Source of the DNA: Brassica napus
Taxonomy: Eukaryota > Streptophyta > Magnoliopsida > Brassicales > Brassicaceae
Assembly: GCF_020379485.1 (NCBI RefSeq)
Contig: NC_063438.1
Span: forward strand, 496,001-560,000
Length of the DNA: 64,000 nucleotides
Direction: 5' to 3'
Shown: positions 10,851 to 20,516 of the stretch, one piece after another
Layout of the letters: the number at the start of each line of letters is the position of its first letter
Numbering within the stretch: the first letter of the stretch is position 1
Made by a program: the position numbers and the translations under genes
The notes under the pieces: model-generated
Seen by the model: only the letters and a program-made list of their open reading frames with translations
What the model was told of the DNA's origin: nothing
The model's database searches: none

Positions 10851-12200
10851 TAAACCCTAAACCCTAGCCTAGGGTTAAACCCTAACCCAAAACCCTGCCC
10901 CAGGGTTAAACCCTAACCCTAAACCCTGCCCCAGGGTTAAACCCTAAACCCTGCCCTAGGGTTAAACCCTAACCCTAGCCCCAGGGTTAAACCCTAACCC
11001 CAGGGTTAAACTCTAACCCTAAACCCTGCCCTAGGGTTAAACCCTAACCCTAAACCCTGCCCTAGGGTTAAACCCTAACCCTAAACCCTAGCCGAGGGTT
11101 AAACCCTAACCCTAAACCCTGCCCTAGGGTTCAACCCTAACCCTAAACCCTAGCCCCAGGGTTAAACCCTAACCCTAAACCCTGCCCTAGGGTTAACCCT
11201 AACCCTAAACCCTAGCCTAGGGTTAAACCCTAACCCTAAACCCTAGCCGAGGGTTAAACCCTAACCCTAAACCCTGCCCTAGGGTTCAACCCTAACCCTA
11301 AACCCTAGCCCCAGGGTTTAACCCTAACCCTAAACCCTGCCCTAGGGTTAAACCCTAACCCTAAACCCTAGCCGAGGGTTAAACCCTAACCCTAAACCCT
11401 GTCCTAGGGTTCAACCCTAACCCTAAACCCTAGCCCCAGGGTTAAACCCTAACCCTAAACCCTGCCCTAGGGTTAACCCTAACCCTAAACCTTAGCCTAG
11501 GGTTAAACCCTAACCCTAAACCCTAGCCGAGGGTTAAACCCTAACCCTAAACCCTGCCCTAGGGTTCAACCCTAACCCTAAACCCTAGCCCCAGGGTTTA
11601 ACCCTAACCCTAAACCCTGCCCTAGGGTTAACCCTAACCCTAAACCCTAGCCTAGGGTTACACCCTAACCCTAAACCCTAACCCTAAACCCTGCCTTAGG
11701 GTTAAACCCTAACCCTAAACCCTAGCCTAGGGTTAAACCCTAAACCCTGCCCTAGGGTTAAACCCTAAACCCTAGCCTAGGGATTAACCCTAACCCTAAA
11801 CCCTAGCCTAGGGTTAAACCCTGCCCTAGGGAACCCTAAACCCTAGCCTAGGGTTAAACCCTGCCCTAGGGAACCCTAAACCCTAGCCTAGGGTTAAACC
11901 CTAACCCTAAACCCTGCCCTAGGGTTAAACCCTAAACCCTGCCCTAGGGTTAAACCCTGCCCTAGGGTTAAACCCTAACCCTAAACCCTGCCCTAGGGTT
12001 CACCCTAACCCTAAACCCTACCCTAGGGTTAAACCCTAACCCTAAACCCTAGCCTAGGGTTAAACCCTAACCCTAAACCCTTGCCTAGGGTTAAACCCTG
12101 ACCCTAAACCCTGCCCTAGGGTTCACCCTAACCCTAAATCTTGCCCTAGGGTTAAACCCTAACCCTAAACCCTAGCCTAGGGTTAAACCCTAACCCTAAA
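10851..12200. repeat. Interstitial telomere-like repeat block with embedded palindromes
   Basis: About 1.35 kb built from CCCTAAA and CCCTAA units, the plant telomere motif, interleaved with GCCCTAGGGTT or AGCCGAGGGTT motifs that place the motif in inverted orientation. The basic period is close to 31 bp, with one CCCTAGGG-type palindrome per unit and more than 25 overall. At a higher level, 11091-11370 and 11371-11650 are a 280-bp tandem duplication that I read with only two differences. It is internal, since genes lie on both sides, so it is not a chromosome end. Confidence 0.95.
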
Positions 12201-13029
12201 TTTCATCGTTTTTTTTAAATATATATATAACTTATATGAAGACCTAATGAGTTAAATTCCACTTGTAAGATTGAACCATTTTTAAAAAAAAAATATCATA
12301 AAAACATCAACCAAGCAAAATGCTTATCATAAAACAATTTTTTTTTTCTCACAAGAATATAAAACAGAGAAAATGTATACTTAATTTACTACAAAAAATA
12401 TTTATCTTTATGGCTTATTCACATTTATTATTTTATCAATTTTAACTTTTATACAAAATAAAATAACATGGATAGTCTTCTTTCTGTGTGTATAAAATAT
12501 TATTTTATTGGCCCAAATTTCACTTTTTGAGTAGTAGGATGATCACTGATCAATGTGGTCCACCACTAATAGCAAACTGTTATTTTTATAATCCGATGCT
12601 TTACTATTAAATTCATCTATTATCCAATGATCTATGTCATAAATTCTTTTAGGTGGGGTATTGAATCTATAAACATTTGATTCGTTTAGTAGGTGCCAAC
12701 TTTCTTTTCTACGAGTAAGCTTCCTAATCCTCATTCCTCAAAAGAAGGTGTTCCTCCTCTACACATCCACTCCTTTATGCCTTCTTTCCAAAGGAAGTGA
12801 GCGAAGTTCCCAATGTGAGAGGCACGATCCCCAATTCTTGTTCACCCCGGATGATCGTGTTGGGTGAATTGTGAATAGGAGGAACTTGAAGATTCCATTA
12901 ACTTCTTTGTTATTAAATTTAACAGTTTTCTAATTCTGTTAACTATTTATATTATTCAAATTTGGTATAATATTTTGAGATAGAAGTATTTGAAAGAAAT
13001 TGAATAAAAAATTATTATAAGTAAATAAC
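12201..13029. other. Intergenic region, no gene seen
   Basis: The left part is strongly AT-rich. At about 12640-12880 base composition is more balanced and looks like transposon-derived sequence, but I cannot find matching ends or a target duplication. No gene call is supportable. Confidence 0.4.
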
Positions 13030-13045
13030 TAATTATTGTGCTTTT

Positions 13046-13200
13046 TTTTTTTTGCTAAATTGTTAATATTCATATTAATGAAAAAGTCAGATTTACAAAT
13101 TAAATCTAAGAGAAACTCCACTTTGGCAAAAAAAGGTTAAAAACAAAGCAGAGCTACAAACGGGAGAAGATAGAGTGATCTATCTCAACCAAAGAGACAT
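13046..13200 (-). mobile_element. Retroposed fragment (SINE or 5'-truncated LINE)
   Basis: A T-run at 13042-13053, read on the minus strand as a poly(A) tail, joins about 150 bp of unique sequence. The 16-bp direct repeat TAATTATTGTGCTTTT flanks it perfectly at 13030-13045 and 13201-13216. Poly(A) plus a long target duplication is the signature of LINE-driven retroposition. No tRNA-type A or B box was evident, so a truncated LINE is slightly favoured over a SINE. Confidence 0.75.
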
Positions 13201-13404
13201 TAATTATTGTGCTTTTAGTTCAGAATTTAAATGGAGTTCTTTATATGATGTATTTATAGGATATGTACATAAATATGTGCGTCAGGATTATTGATCACTA
13301 TAATATGATAATAAAAAAATAAGTATTTGTACAGAAAGCAAAACTGATGCAAAGATTAAAGCAAAACTGATACAAAGATTAATGCAATATATACACGTGA
13401 TTGA

Positions 13405-13698
13405 GGGAAAATTATTTAAAATATATGAACTAATTTTTATTTACTAAAAAAATATATGAACTATTAAGATTTTTCAGTTAATACATGAACTAATTTTAGT
13501 TGTCTATATTAAATACATATATTTTTAAAATTAGGAAGTTTTACACTTCGATTTTTTTACGAATTCAACTATGTTTAACAGAGAGGTAAAACAATGTTAA
13601 GTGTTGTTGTTAACTGAAGATGTGATTACGTTGTGAAAGCACGGTTACCCTTTTAGCAAATAGAAATTAGTTTATGTATTTCTTTTCTAAAAGTTCCC
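13405..13698. mobile_element. Mutator-like MITE with long inverted ends
   Basis: The left end GGGAAAATTATTTAAAATAT and the reverse of the right end, GGGAACTTTTAGAAAAG, run on into matching ATGAACTAATTTTTATTTAC and ATAAACTAATTTCTATTTGC. This gives imperfect inverted repeats over roughly 45 bp. Long repeats starting with GGG are typical of Mutator-like elements. A clean 9-bp target duplication was not found, so the exact ends are uncertain. Confidence 0.55.
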
Positions 13699-14136
13699 CA
13701 AAGTTAATTCAAACAACAAAGTGATAAACCAAAGAGATAAACCAGAGATAGAGAATGCTGATAAAGAACATAATTCCCACAAATTTAATGGTGGCTTTAA
13801 CTGACTTGCACCATTTTACAAGGATCTGAGAATACAAGAACATTATCAGAACCTTTGAGACCACTAAAAGTCAGATCGTAATATTTAAGCAGATACATCT
13901 AGAAAATTTAATAAATTAACACATAATCTAAACCTAATTAAATACATTATTATAAAGATGACAAGCGTAATTATTAGCGGTGCACAGTTCAGACGGTCAA
14001 AACAATTCTTGAGCCATTAAAAAAAGTGAAACTCACATGGCACGATAGAGTTGACTTTTCTCATACATGCATATAATACACATGCATAAATATCAGCACA
14101 TCAGTTCTCGTAAATATCATTCAGAACGCTTCAACA

Positions 14137-15191
14137 ATGTCTGGACGCAGGCAATTTTCTCATCTCTCACACCATTTCCATATAACGGTATACATAAATT
14201 TATATTTATGCAATATGATTTGTTGAATCTTTGCAGATTGGAGGGCAAAGTCGTAATCATCACGGGCGGAGCAAGCGGGATTGGAGCTGAGTCCGTCAGG
14301 TTATTCACCAAACACGGCGCCCGAGTCGTTATAGTTGATGTACAAGACGAGCTCGGTCAAGAACTTTCTGTTTCCATCGGAGAAGACAAGGCAAGTTACT
14401 ATCATTGCGATGTCACAAATGAGACAGAAGTAGAAAACGCCGTCAAGTACACCGTCGACAAACACGGAAGGCTTGACGTTCTGTTTAGTAACGCCGGCGT
14501 TATAGAGCCGTTTGTGAGCATTCTTGACCTAAATCTTGACGCGTTAGACCGAACTATCGCCGTTAACCTCCGTGGCGCAGCCGCCTTTTTTAAACACGCG
14601 GCACGTGCCATGGTGGAGAAAGGCACGCGTGGCTCCATCATTTGCACCACCAGCATCGCCGCTGAGATCGCCGGGACGGCACCACACGGGTAAACTCAAA
14701 TATTTCCAACAATTAAAATAAAAATGCTTATTACACAACTAACAAAAGTATGTATTAGTGGACCGCGACAACCAAACCTGCACACATGAGATCATAACTT
14801 TGTATTATTGTTAGTAATATTATGGTCATGCTACCATGGTTCATCTAGTTATCTATCCTTATTAAATTGTGCGGTTTATGACAGATATACTGCGTCGAAG
14901 CATGGGCTGTTAGGACTGATCAAATCAGCTTCTGGCGGGTTGGGGAAGTACGGGATAAGAGTAAATGGCGTTGCTCCGTTTGGGGTGGCCACACCATTAG
15001 TTTGCAACGGATTCAATATGGAGCCAAACGTGGTCGAGGAAAACACGTCAGCGTCGGCGAATCTGAAGGGAATTGTGTTGAAAGCTAGCCATGTGGCAGA
15101 GGCTGCTCTGTTTCTAGCATCGGATGAGTCGGCTTACGTAAGCGGTCAGAACCTGGCTGTTGACGGCGGTTACACGGTGGTTAAGTCGTAG
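14137..15191 (+). CDS. Short-chain dehydrogenase/reductase (SDR110C-like), complete, 3 exons
   Basis: Exons 14137-14150, 14237-14689 and 14885-15191 give 774 nt and 257 aa, the usual length of this plant SDR group (Arabidopsis At2g47120-At2g47150 type). Intron 1 is GC-AG. The Rossmann motif TGGASGIG is at residues 14-21; Asp39 at the end of strand 2 suggests NAD(H) preference; Asp63 is the conserved adenine-contacting residue; NAG is at 90-92. The catalytic set is Ser144, Tyr157 and Lys161 (YTASK). The C-terminal SGQNLAVDGG block is intact. It oxidises or reduces a small alcohol or ketone, but the substrate is unknown; relatives act on terpenoid or hormone-like compounds. A start inside the upstream sequence without intron 1 would replace the conserved MSGRRLEGK N-terminus with an unrelated extension, so the spliced start is preferred. 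Confidence 0.92.
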
Positions 15192-15700
15192 CTACAACTT
15201 GGCCACATGATGATGAGTTTTTTAAAATTTTATAAAATTGTTGTTTAAAATTATTTGGGTCAAAAGTTGACTTGGATACATGGGGATTGAATAGTTTCTG
15301 AGGTAAGCAAGTTGCCTTGAAACGTGGGATGTTGCATTTTTATTTGGAAACATGCATCCATGATCCCATAAACATATTGCAGATCTCGAGGATAATAAAC
15401 TAAACAACTATTTTTATAAGGTTGATTGTTTTGATCAGATAATAGGCCTTCTCGTTCAGCTTTTAGTAACTCTTCTTTAATTAACTAATCCCGTAAACAT
15501 TTTATGACTAATAAATAGTATTTGTTTATGAAATGACTGGACCTGGCCTTGGTAAGTCCTCAACATATCGACACTAGTTCAGTATCCCATATAAGATAAT
15601 ATCAGGTCAGATTGGAGTGGTTTTTAAAACACTTAATCGCTGTAACTTGATCTCATTGTATTGGTAGTAGACAAAAAAACTTAAGTATCTATCAAATTGA
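15192..15700. other. 3' flank of the SDR gene and intergenic sequence
   Basis: AT-rich sequence after the SDR stop with no recognisable gene. It leads directly into the three-copy repeat, whose flanking motif (GACAAAAA, AAGTATCTATCAA) already appears at about 15670. Confidence 0.5.
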
Positions 15701-15995
15701 ATGTGACCAATCTGAGATCTATTCACTGGATGTGTCGTATTCCTTTGGTCCACTCCCCACTTGTTGAAAGGGTTTGTAGCCTCAGTATATATGTATGTGA
15801 CCAATCTGGGATCTCTTCACCGGATGTGTCATATTCCTTTGGTCCACTCCCCACTTATTGTATTTGTAGTCGACAAAAAGTTAAGTATCTATCAAAATGA
15901 ATGTGACCAATCTGGGATCTCTTCACTGGCTGTGTCACATTCCTTTGGTCCACTCCCCACTTGTTGAAAGGGTTTGTAGCCTCAGTATATGATTG
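15701..15995. repeat. Three-copy local tandem repeat, about 100 bp units
   Basis: Units beginning ATGTGACCAATCTG start at 15701, 15795 and 15901. Each continues through TTCCTTTGGTCCACTCCCC. Copies 1 and 3 share the tail GTTGAAAGGGTTTGTAGCC, while copy 2 carries the GACAAAAAGTTAAGTATC spacer also seen before copy 1. Units of 94 and 106 bp show that two versions alternate. Short open frames through the units are not convincing genes. Confidence 0.85.
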
Positions 15996-16073
15996 CTTGG
16001 AATATCCCAAAGGGCAACATTGGAAATGGTGAAGATTGTATTGCAGACAAAAGTTAGAAATGTATTTAGGCAA

Positions 16074-16705
16074 AGTGTTTTGAAAACCGGACCGGATACC
16101 GATTCGGTATGACTACTGGTTGACTGGTTGGACCAGTTCAACCGGTCGAACCGGATTTTCTATTTAAAAAATAAATAAATATAATCATATATTTCATTAT
16201 ATGGACTTAAAATGTAGTTCTCCATATGATACGTTCTATGTTCTCTTCTATTAATTAGGTAATAAACAATAACAATAAATTTAGTTAGATTTATAGTTAA
16301 CAAGTGAATAATATATGAAAACTGAAATTGATAAAAAATCATATGACCGACTGTTAATTACATATTTATTTATTTTTACAATTATAAATCTTAAATTTTA
16401 TGAATATAGCAAAATGAGAATAGAATATGAGAGTCAAAAAGATATTTTAAAAAAAAATTCTTAAAAAAAATAGAACTAAGAGGAAAACCAATTAAGTAGT
16501 GAAAGTTAAACATTGATTATGAAATATTAATTTTTAATAACAATTGAAAATACATTATTATATGTTGGTTTTTAGAACCAGATCACCGGCTTTACCTATT
16601 TTTAGTTGGTTTCACCGGTTTTTCTCAAAATTCGGGGTTTAAACCGTACCAGACTCGGCGTCGAACCGGTTCGACCGGTCAGTCCGGTCCGGTTTTCAAA
16701 GCACT
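16074..16705. mobile_element. Non-autonomous DNA element with long CCGG-rich inverted ends (632 bp)
   Basis: The left end AGTGTTTTGAAAACCGGACC and the reverse of the right end, AGTGCTTTGAAAACCGGACC, match almost perfectly. Further inside, both arms carry GGTCGAACCGG-type motifs. The centre is AT-rich and non-coding. I could not identify a convincing target duplication, so the superfamily is open. Confidence 0.7.
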
Positions 16706-16736
16706 ATTAATGGTTGGGTTCAATGCATAATAATAA

Positions 16737-16809
16737 TGGAGCTGCAGGGGATCGAACCCCGTGCCTCTCACATGCAAAGCGAGCACTCTACCATTTGAGC
16801 TACAACCCA
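16737..16809 (-). tRNA. tRNA-Ala (UGC), degenerate copy
   Basis: Read on the minus strand this 73-nt sequence has the alanine tRNA layout with loop TTTGCAT (anticodon UGC), TAGCTCAAATGG in the D arm and GGTTCGATCC in the T arm. Compared with the copy at 17064-17136 it carries changes in the acceptor stem (first base T, no pair with C72), the D stem, the anticodon stem and the T stem. It may be a pseudogene. No A-run that would act as a Pol III terminator on the minus strand lies immediately beyond its 3' end. Confidence 0.7.
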
Positions 16810-17063
16810 TTGTTGATTTAAGATTCTACCACCACTTCAATTTGCAATGACCTTGATTATCTGATTCATCAGATGTAAGGAAATCATCTCAATGACAATG
16901 ATCTACTTTATGGATTTGTTTGTGCAGTTAAAAGCCAATTCCAATGCTATATAGGCTTCAAACATAAAATAATCGATAGGCCCTTCTAAACAAATGGGCT
17001 TACATTGAGAGATTGGGTCTGGACTTGTAATTTGTATACAGAAAAGGCAAAAACAAACAAAAG

Positions 17064-17136
17064 TGGAAATGCGGGGTATCGAACCCCGTGCCTCTCGCAT
17101 GCAAAGCGAGCGCTCTACCATTTGAGCTACATCCCC
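17064..17136 (-). tRNA. tRNA-Ala (UGC), apparently functional
   Basis: 73 nt on the minus strand. Acceptor GGGGATG pairs with CATTTCC (two G-T pairs). The D arm is GCTCAAATGGTAGAGC, the anticodon arm is CTCGC-TTTGCAT-GCGAG, and the T arm is CGGGG-TTCGATA-CCCCG. All stems close, unlike the copy at 16737. A short A-run at about 17059-17062 would be the T-run terminator on the transcribed strand. CCA is not encoded, as expected for a nuclear gene. Confidence 0.93.
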
Positions 17137-17170
17137 ATCTTGCTTCTTCTAACCATTGTAACATTATCAT

Positions 17171-17177
17171 TATAAAA
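17171..17177 (+). promoter_or_regulatory. TATA box of the Hel2-like gene
   Basis: TATAAAA lies 119-125 bp before the start codon at 17296 and only 35 bp after the 5' end of the opposite-strand tRNA-Ala gene. It is the only good TATA match in the short intergenic gap. Confidence 0.5.
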
Positions 17178-17295
17178 ATGCGTCGGTTCGAATTATTTTC
17201 CCATACCTTTCTCTGTGGGTTTTGTTTTTTTGTTGTTGTTTGATGCGTCAAAGGAGTTTCTCTGTTGTGAGTCAGAGAGGAGACAACAAACAAAA

Positions 17296-19849
17296 ATGGA
17301 TGATTGCTGCGCCGTTTGCGCCGAGAATCTAGAATGGGTTGCTTACGGCTTCTGCGGCCACCGAGAGGTTTGCTCCACCTGCGTCGTTCGCCTCCGCTTC
17401 ATCCTCGGCGATCGCCGCTGCTGCATCTGCAAAACCGATTGCCCCATCGTCTTCGTCACAAAGGTCACACCTTTTTCACCTCTAACCATCTCTTAAATAG
17501 TTAAATGTCTCAACTTTGTTGGTTCTCTTAGTAGCAAAAGTAAAGGTTAAGCCTTTTTCACCTCACTGTGCTTTAAAGGTCTCATAACATTTACTAAAAG
17601 CTTTGATCTTTACACTTGCAGGAGTTTGGTGATGATACAAAGACGATTACTGACTTCTCGACGTTGCCAACAGAACCAAAGGAAGGTCGTGTAGGCTCCT
17701 TCTGGTACCATGAAGAAACCAAAGTCTTCTTTGATGACTTCAACCAGTACACAAGGATTAAGTCAATGTGCAGACTCTCCTGCACCTCTTGTGTCTCTAA
17801 CCATCGTTTGCGGTTTAAGAGCGTTGAGCACTTGAAGAATCACTTGAACCAGCAGCATAAGTTGCATATGTGCAGTTTATGTCTTGTGGGTCGTAAGGTC
17901 AGGGGCTGAGACTAGTACTACTACCACCCTCTTTGGTCTTAAGGTTTTGTGATGAACAAAGCTCATGCTTTTTTGTTATGACAGGTATTCATTTGTGAGC
18001 AGAAGCTGTTTACTAAGGAGCAGTTGAATCAGCATATAAGTAGCGGTGACTCTGAAGTTGATGGAAGTGAGAGTGAGAGAGGAGGCTTCACTGGTCATCC
18101 TATGTGCGAGTTCTGTAAGCGTCCGTTCTATGGTGGCAATGAGCTTTACACTCATATGTCTAGAGAGCATTACACCTGTCACATTTGCCAAAGGTGACTG
18201 TACTTTTATTATGAATTTTGATTGACCTTGGAATGATTTAATCTGATTCAATCTGGCATTGTAGGTTGAGACCGGGTCAATATGAGTATTATGGAAACTA
18301 TGATGATCTGGAGGTATGAATGTATATCCTATGGTATAATGTATGTGGCTGCATTGAGTTCTCATTTGATTTTGTAACAGGCTCACTTCCGCAGTGACCA
18401 TTTCTTATGTGAAGACGAGTCTTGTCTTGCTAAGAAGTTCATAGTTTTCCAAACTGAACCTGAGTTGAAAGTAAATCCTTTTCTTCCTTTCTGTTCCCAC
18501 TGTTTGATACCTTCTTTGCTCTATTAAAAGTATTACTTGCATTTGTTTTTAGAGGCACAACACAGTTGATCATGGAGGTAGAATGTCTCGGTCTCAGCAA
18601 AGTGCATCGTTACAGGCATGTAACTATCTCTCTTGTCAGCTTGTGTGTTGATTTCTGCTTGCCTAATGTTTAATATTTGGTTCGGTTTCAGATTCAAGCG
18701 GCTTTCCAGGTTCAGAGTCGCCGTGGAAGGAGACGATCATCTCAAGCACCTTATGCCATTGACGACGGTTATCCTCTTCTTCAAACTATGAGGAGCCCTG
18801 GAGGATCACGTCTGGGAGAATCTTCTTTCCCTCCACTCTCTGTGCAAGCAAACCGAGGAGTGCAAACAAGATTTGGACAGAACTCAGAGAGTAACAATCT
18901 AAGACATGAAGCAAATAGAAGTGCAGCTGCTAGGTCTTCTCAAACCTGGCCAGCGTTAATCCGAGGCCCAACTCAAGCATCTGTTCCAAGCAGTATACAA
19001 TCTTCTAGCGCTTCTGCTCAATCTCAGTCTAGAACTCTTGCTTCTGCTCAAGCATCAGTTGGTGGATGTTCATCTGGTTCTTCACTGAATCCCTGCAATG
19101 CAAAGAGGAATCATCACACATCTTCAACTGCTAAAACGTCTGATACAAGATCACTAGAGCAGCCTTCTCATCCTGGTTTTCCTCCAGCTTCTGCTGTGAA
19201 GTCTGATAACAAGAGTTTGGTTGATAAAATACGCTCCAGCCTCGGTCACGATGAAGAGTTATTCAAGGCCTTCAAAGATACATCAGGAAAGTATCGTCAT
19301 GGTTCGATAGATGCTAGAACTTACTTAGAGTATGTGAAAGGGTATGGGTTGTCTCACTTAGTTCTCGATATGGCTAGACTCTGCCCTGACCCTAAGAGAC
19401 AGAAGGAGCTCATTGATACCTATAATGCTTGCTTGAAGAGCAGTTCACAGACAAAAGAGAGTTGCGGTTTGAAGAAAAACAAAGGGAAAGCTGTGAAAGT
19501 TGAAAGTAGCAGTGACTCCATGGGGTTTAAGTTGCAGTTCTCTGACAAATCTCAGGATGAAGACAAGGTGAAGGTACAGAAAGACAAAGGCAAAGCAGTT
19601 GTGGACACTTCATCTGGTGGTGGAGTGGGATTAGGCGGCAACACAGGGAAGCAATTTAAGAAAACTCCAAAGTTTCTTAGAGCACGTCTTGGCGAGAAAT
19701 CCATGGCTGCAAACCTTAGGAGTTCTTCTAACTCAACAGAGCCTGAAGGAGAATCCAAGAATGTTGACTCCAAAAGTAGCCAGAGCTCTCCCGGTGGGTT
19801 GCAACTTCGTGGTGCTTGGCGGAGAGGAAGTGCAAAACTCTTCTCCTAG
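17296..19849 (+). CDS. RING and C2H2 zinc-finger protein, Hel2/ZNF598-like E3 ubiquitin ligase (At2g47090-like)
   Basis: Exons 17296-17463, 17622-17897, 17985-18193, 18265-18313, 18381-18470, 18553-18615 and 18692-19849 give 2,013 nt and 670 aa. Intron 6 uses a GC donor. An N-terminal C3HC4 RING has Cys5, Cys8, Cys20, His22, Cys26, Cys29, Cys42 and Cys45. C2H2-type fingers follow at about 105-240, including Cys110/Cys113...His130/His135, Cys140/Cys143 and Cys189/Cys192...His205/His210. After a Ser/Gln-rich linker, a conserved helical block at about 460-535 (LVDKIRSSLG through CPDPKRQKELIDTY) is characteristic of the Hel2/ZNF598 family. Known members ubiquitinate 40S ribosomal proteins on collided ribosomes; that role is inferred here. 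The C-terminus is Lys- and Ser-rich. Confidence 0.92.
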
Positions 19850-20355
19850 TTAAATAAAAAAGAATCTGTGTTCTCTTTTGCTTCCTTAGGAAAATAGACA
19901 GTGATATGACTGATTTTGCACAGATGAACCAAGTCTAGATCATCGAATAGTCATATAAGCTTGCATGTGTGTTTGTTTGGGTCTTTTTGATGTAGTGACA
20001 GAGCTTATGTTGAAGTATATGGACTAACAACATCGAATGTTAGCAAATGCAAAGGAATCCATTTTGTCTTTAGACAAAGAAAAACTCTTTAACACTAATT
20101 AACTTTGCCTAGAAAGCCTCAAAGAAACTAACAGGTAAGTCCCAGTTGCATAAACGCACTTGCTTGGGGCAGAATGTTGTTAACAAATACGAATAAGGTT
20201 TTACCAAGAGACAGATGATGCATTGCAATATTGTATCATTCACGATTCGACGATTGTGAAATAGGCACAAACACAACGTCTCTGTATCGTTGAAGATTTC
20301 ATCTATCAACAGTATCTACAGTTGTTGCTTGAACCATTACTATTTTAACAACAAA
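19850..20355. other. 3' flank of the Hel2-like gene
   Basis: The likely 3' UTR starts here, with an AAATAAAA run right after the stop codon. The remaining sequence up to the tRNA-Phe remnant shows no gene or repeat that I can support. Confidence 0.5.
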
Positions 20356-20360
20356 GCGAG

Positions 20361-20391
<31 letters not shown>

Positions 20392-20419
20392 TATCTGAAG
20401 GTTGCGTGTTCGCACCGCA
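20356..20419 (+). pseudogene. tRNA-Phe (GAA) pseudogene
   Basis: The 5' two thirds match plant nuclear tRNA-Phe: GCGAGGATAGCTCAGTTGGG, anticodon loop CTGAATA with GAA. After GTGTTCG the sequence jumps to CACCGCA, so about 9 nt covering the 3' half of the T arm and part of the acceptor are missing. Base 37 is T where G is normal, and the acceptor has a G-to-A change. It cannot fold into a functional tRNA. Confidence 0.85.
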
Positions 20420-20516
20420 AGTGTATGTTTTTTTTAATTCCTTGTTAAATTAATTTTTGTAGAGTTTGTGAATTTTAAAAGTTGATAGAATTTAAAAGTT
20501 AGGTGGATCGTGAACA

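Noticed and set aside
10851..12200. Telomere repeats taken as a true chromosome end
   Set aside because: Genes and unique sequence lie on both sides, and the motif alternates orientation, unlike a telomere.
10851..12200. CRISPR-like regularly spaced repeats
   Set aside because: This is plant nuclear DNA; spacers are themselves telomere motif variants and not unique sequences, and there are no cas genes.
14067..14236. Longer N-terminus for the SDR reading through from 14067
   Set aside because: It would add about 57 unrelated residues before the conserved LEGKVVIITGG; splicing from 14137-14150 restores the family N-terminus and length.
16903..17293. Minus-strand open frames across the tRNA-Ala gene
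   Set aside because: They run through the tRNA and the promoter of the Hel2-like gene and have no protein-like features.
18677..18691. Separate gene starting at ATG 18677
   Set aside because: This ATG lies in the T-rich end of intron 6 of the Hel2-like gene; the downstream frame is simply its last exon.
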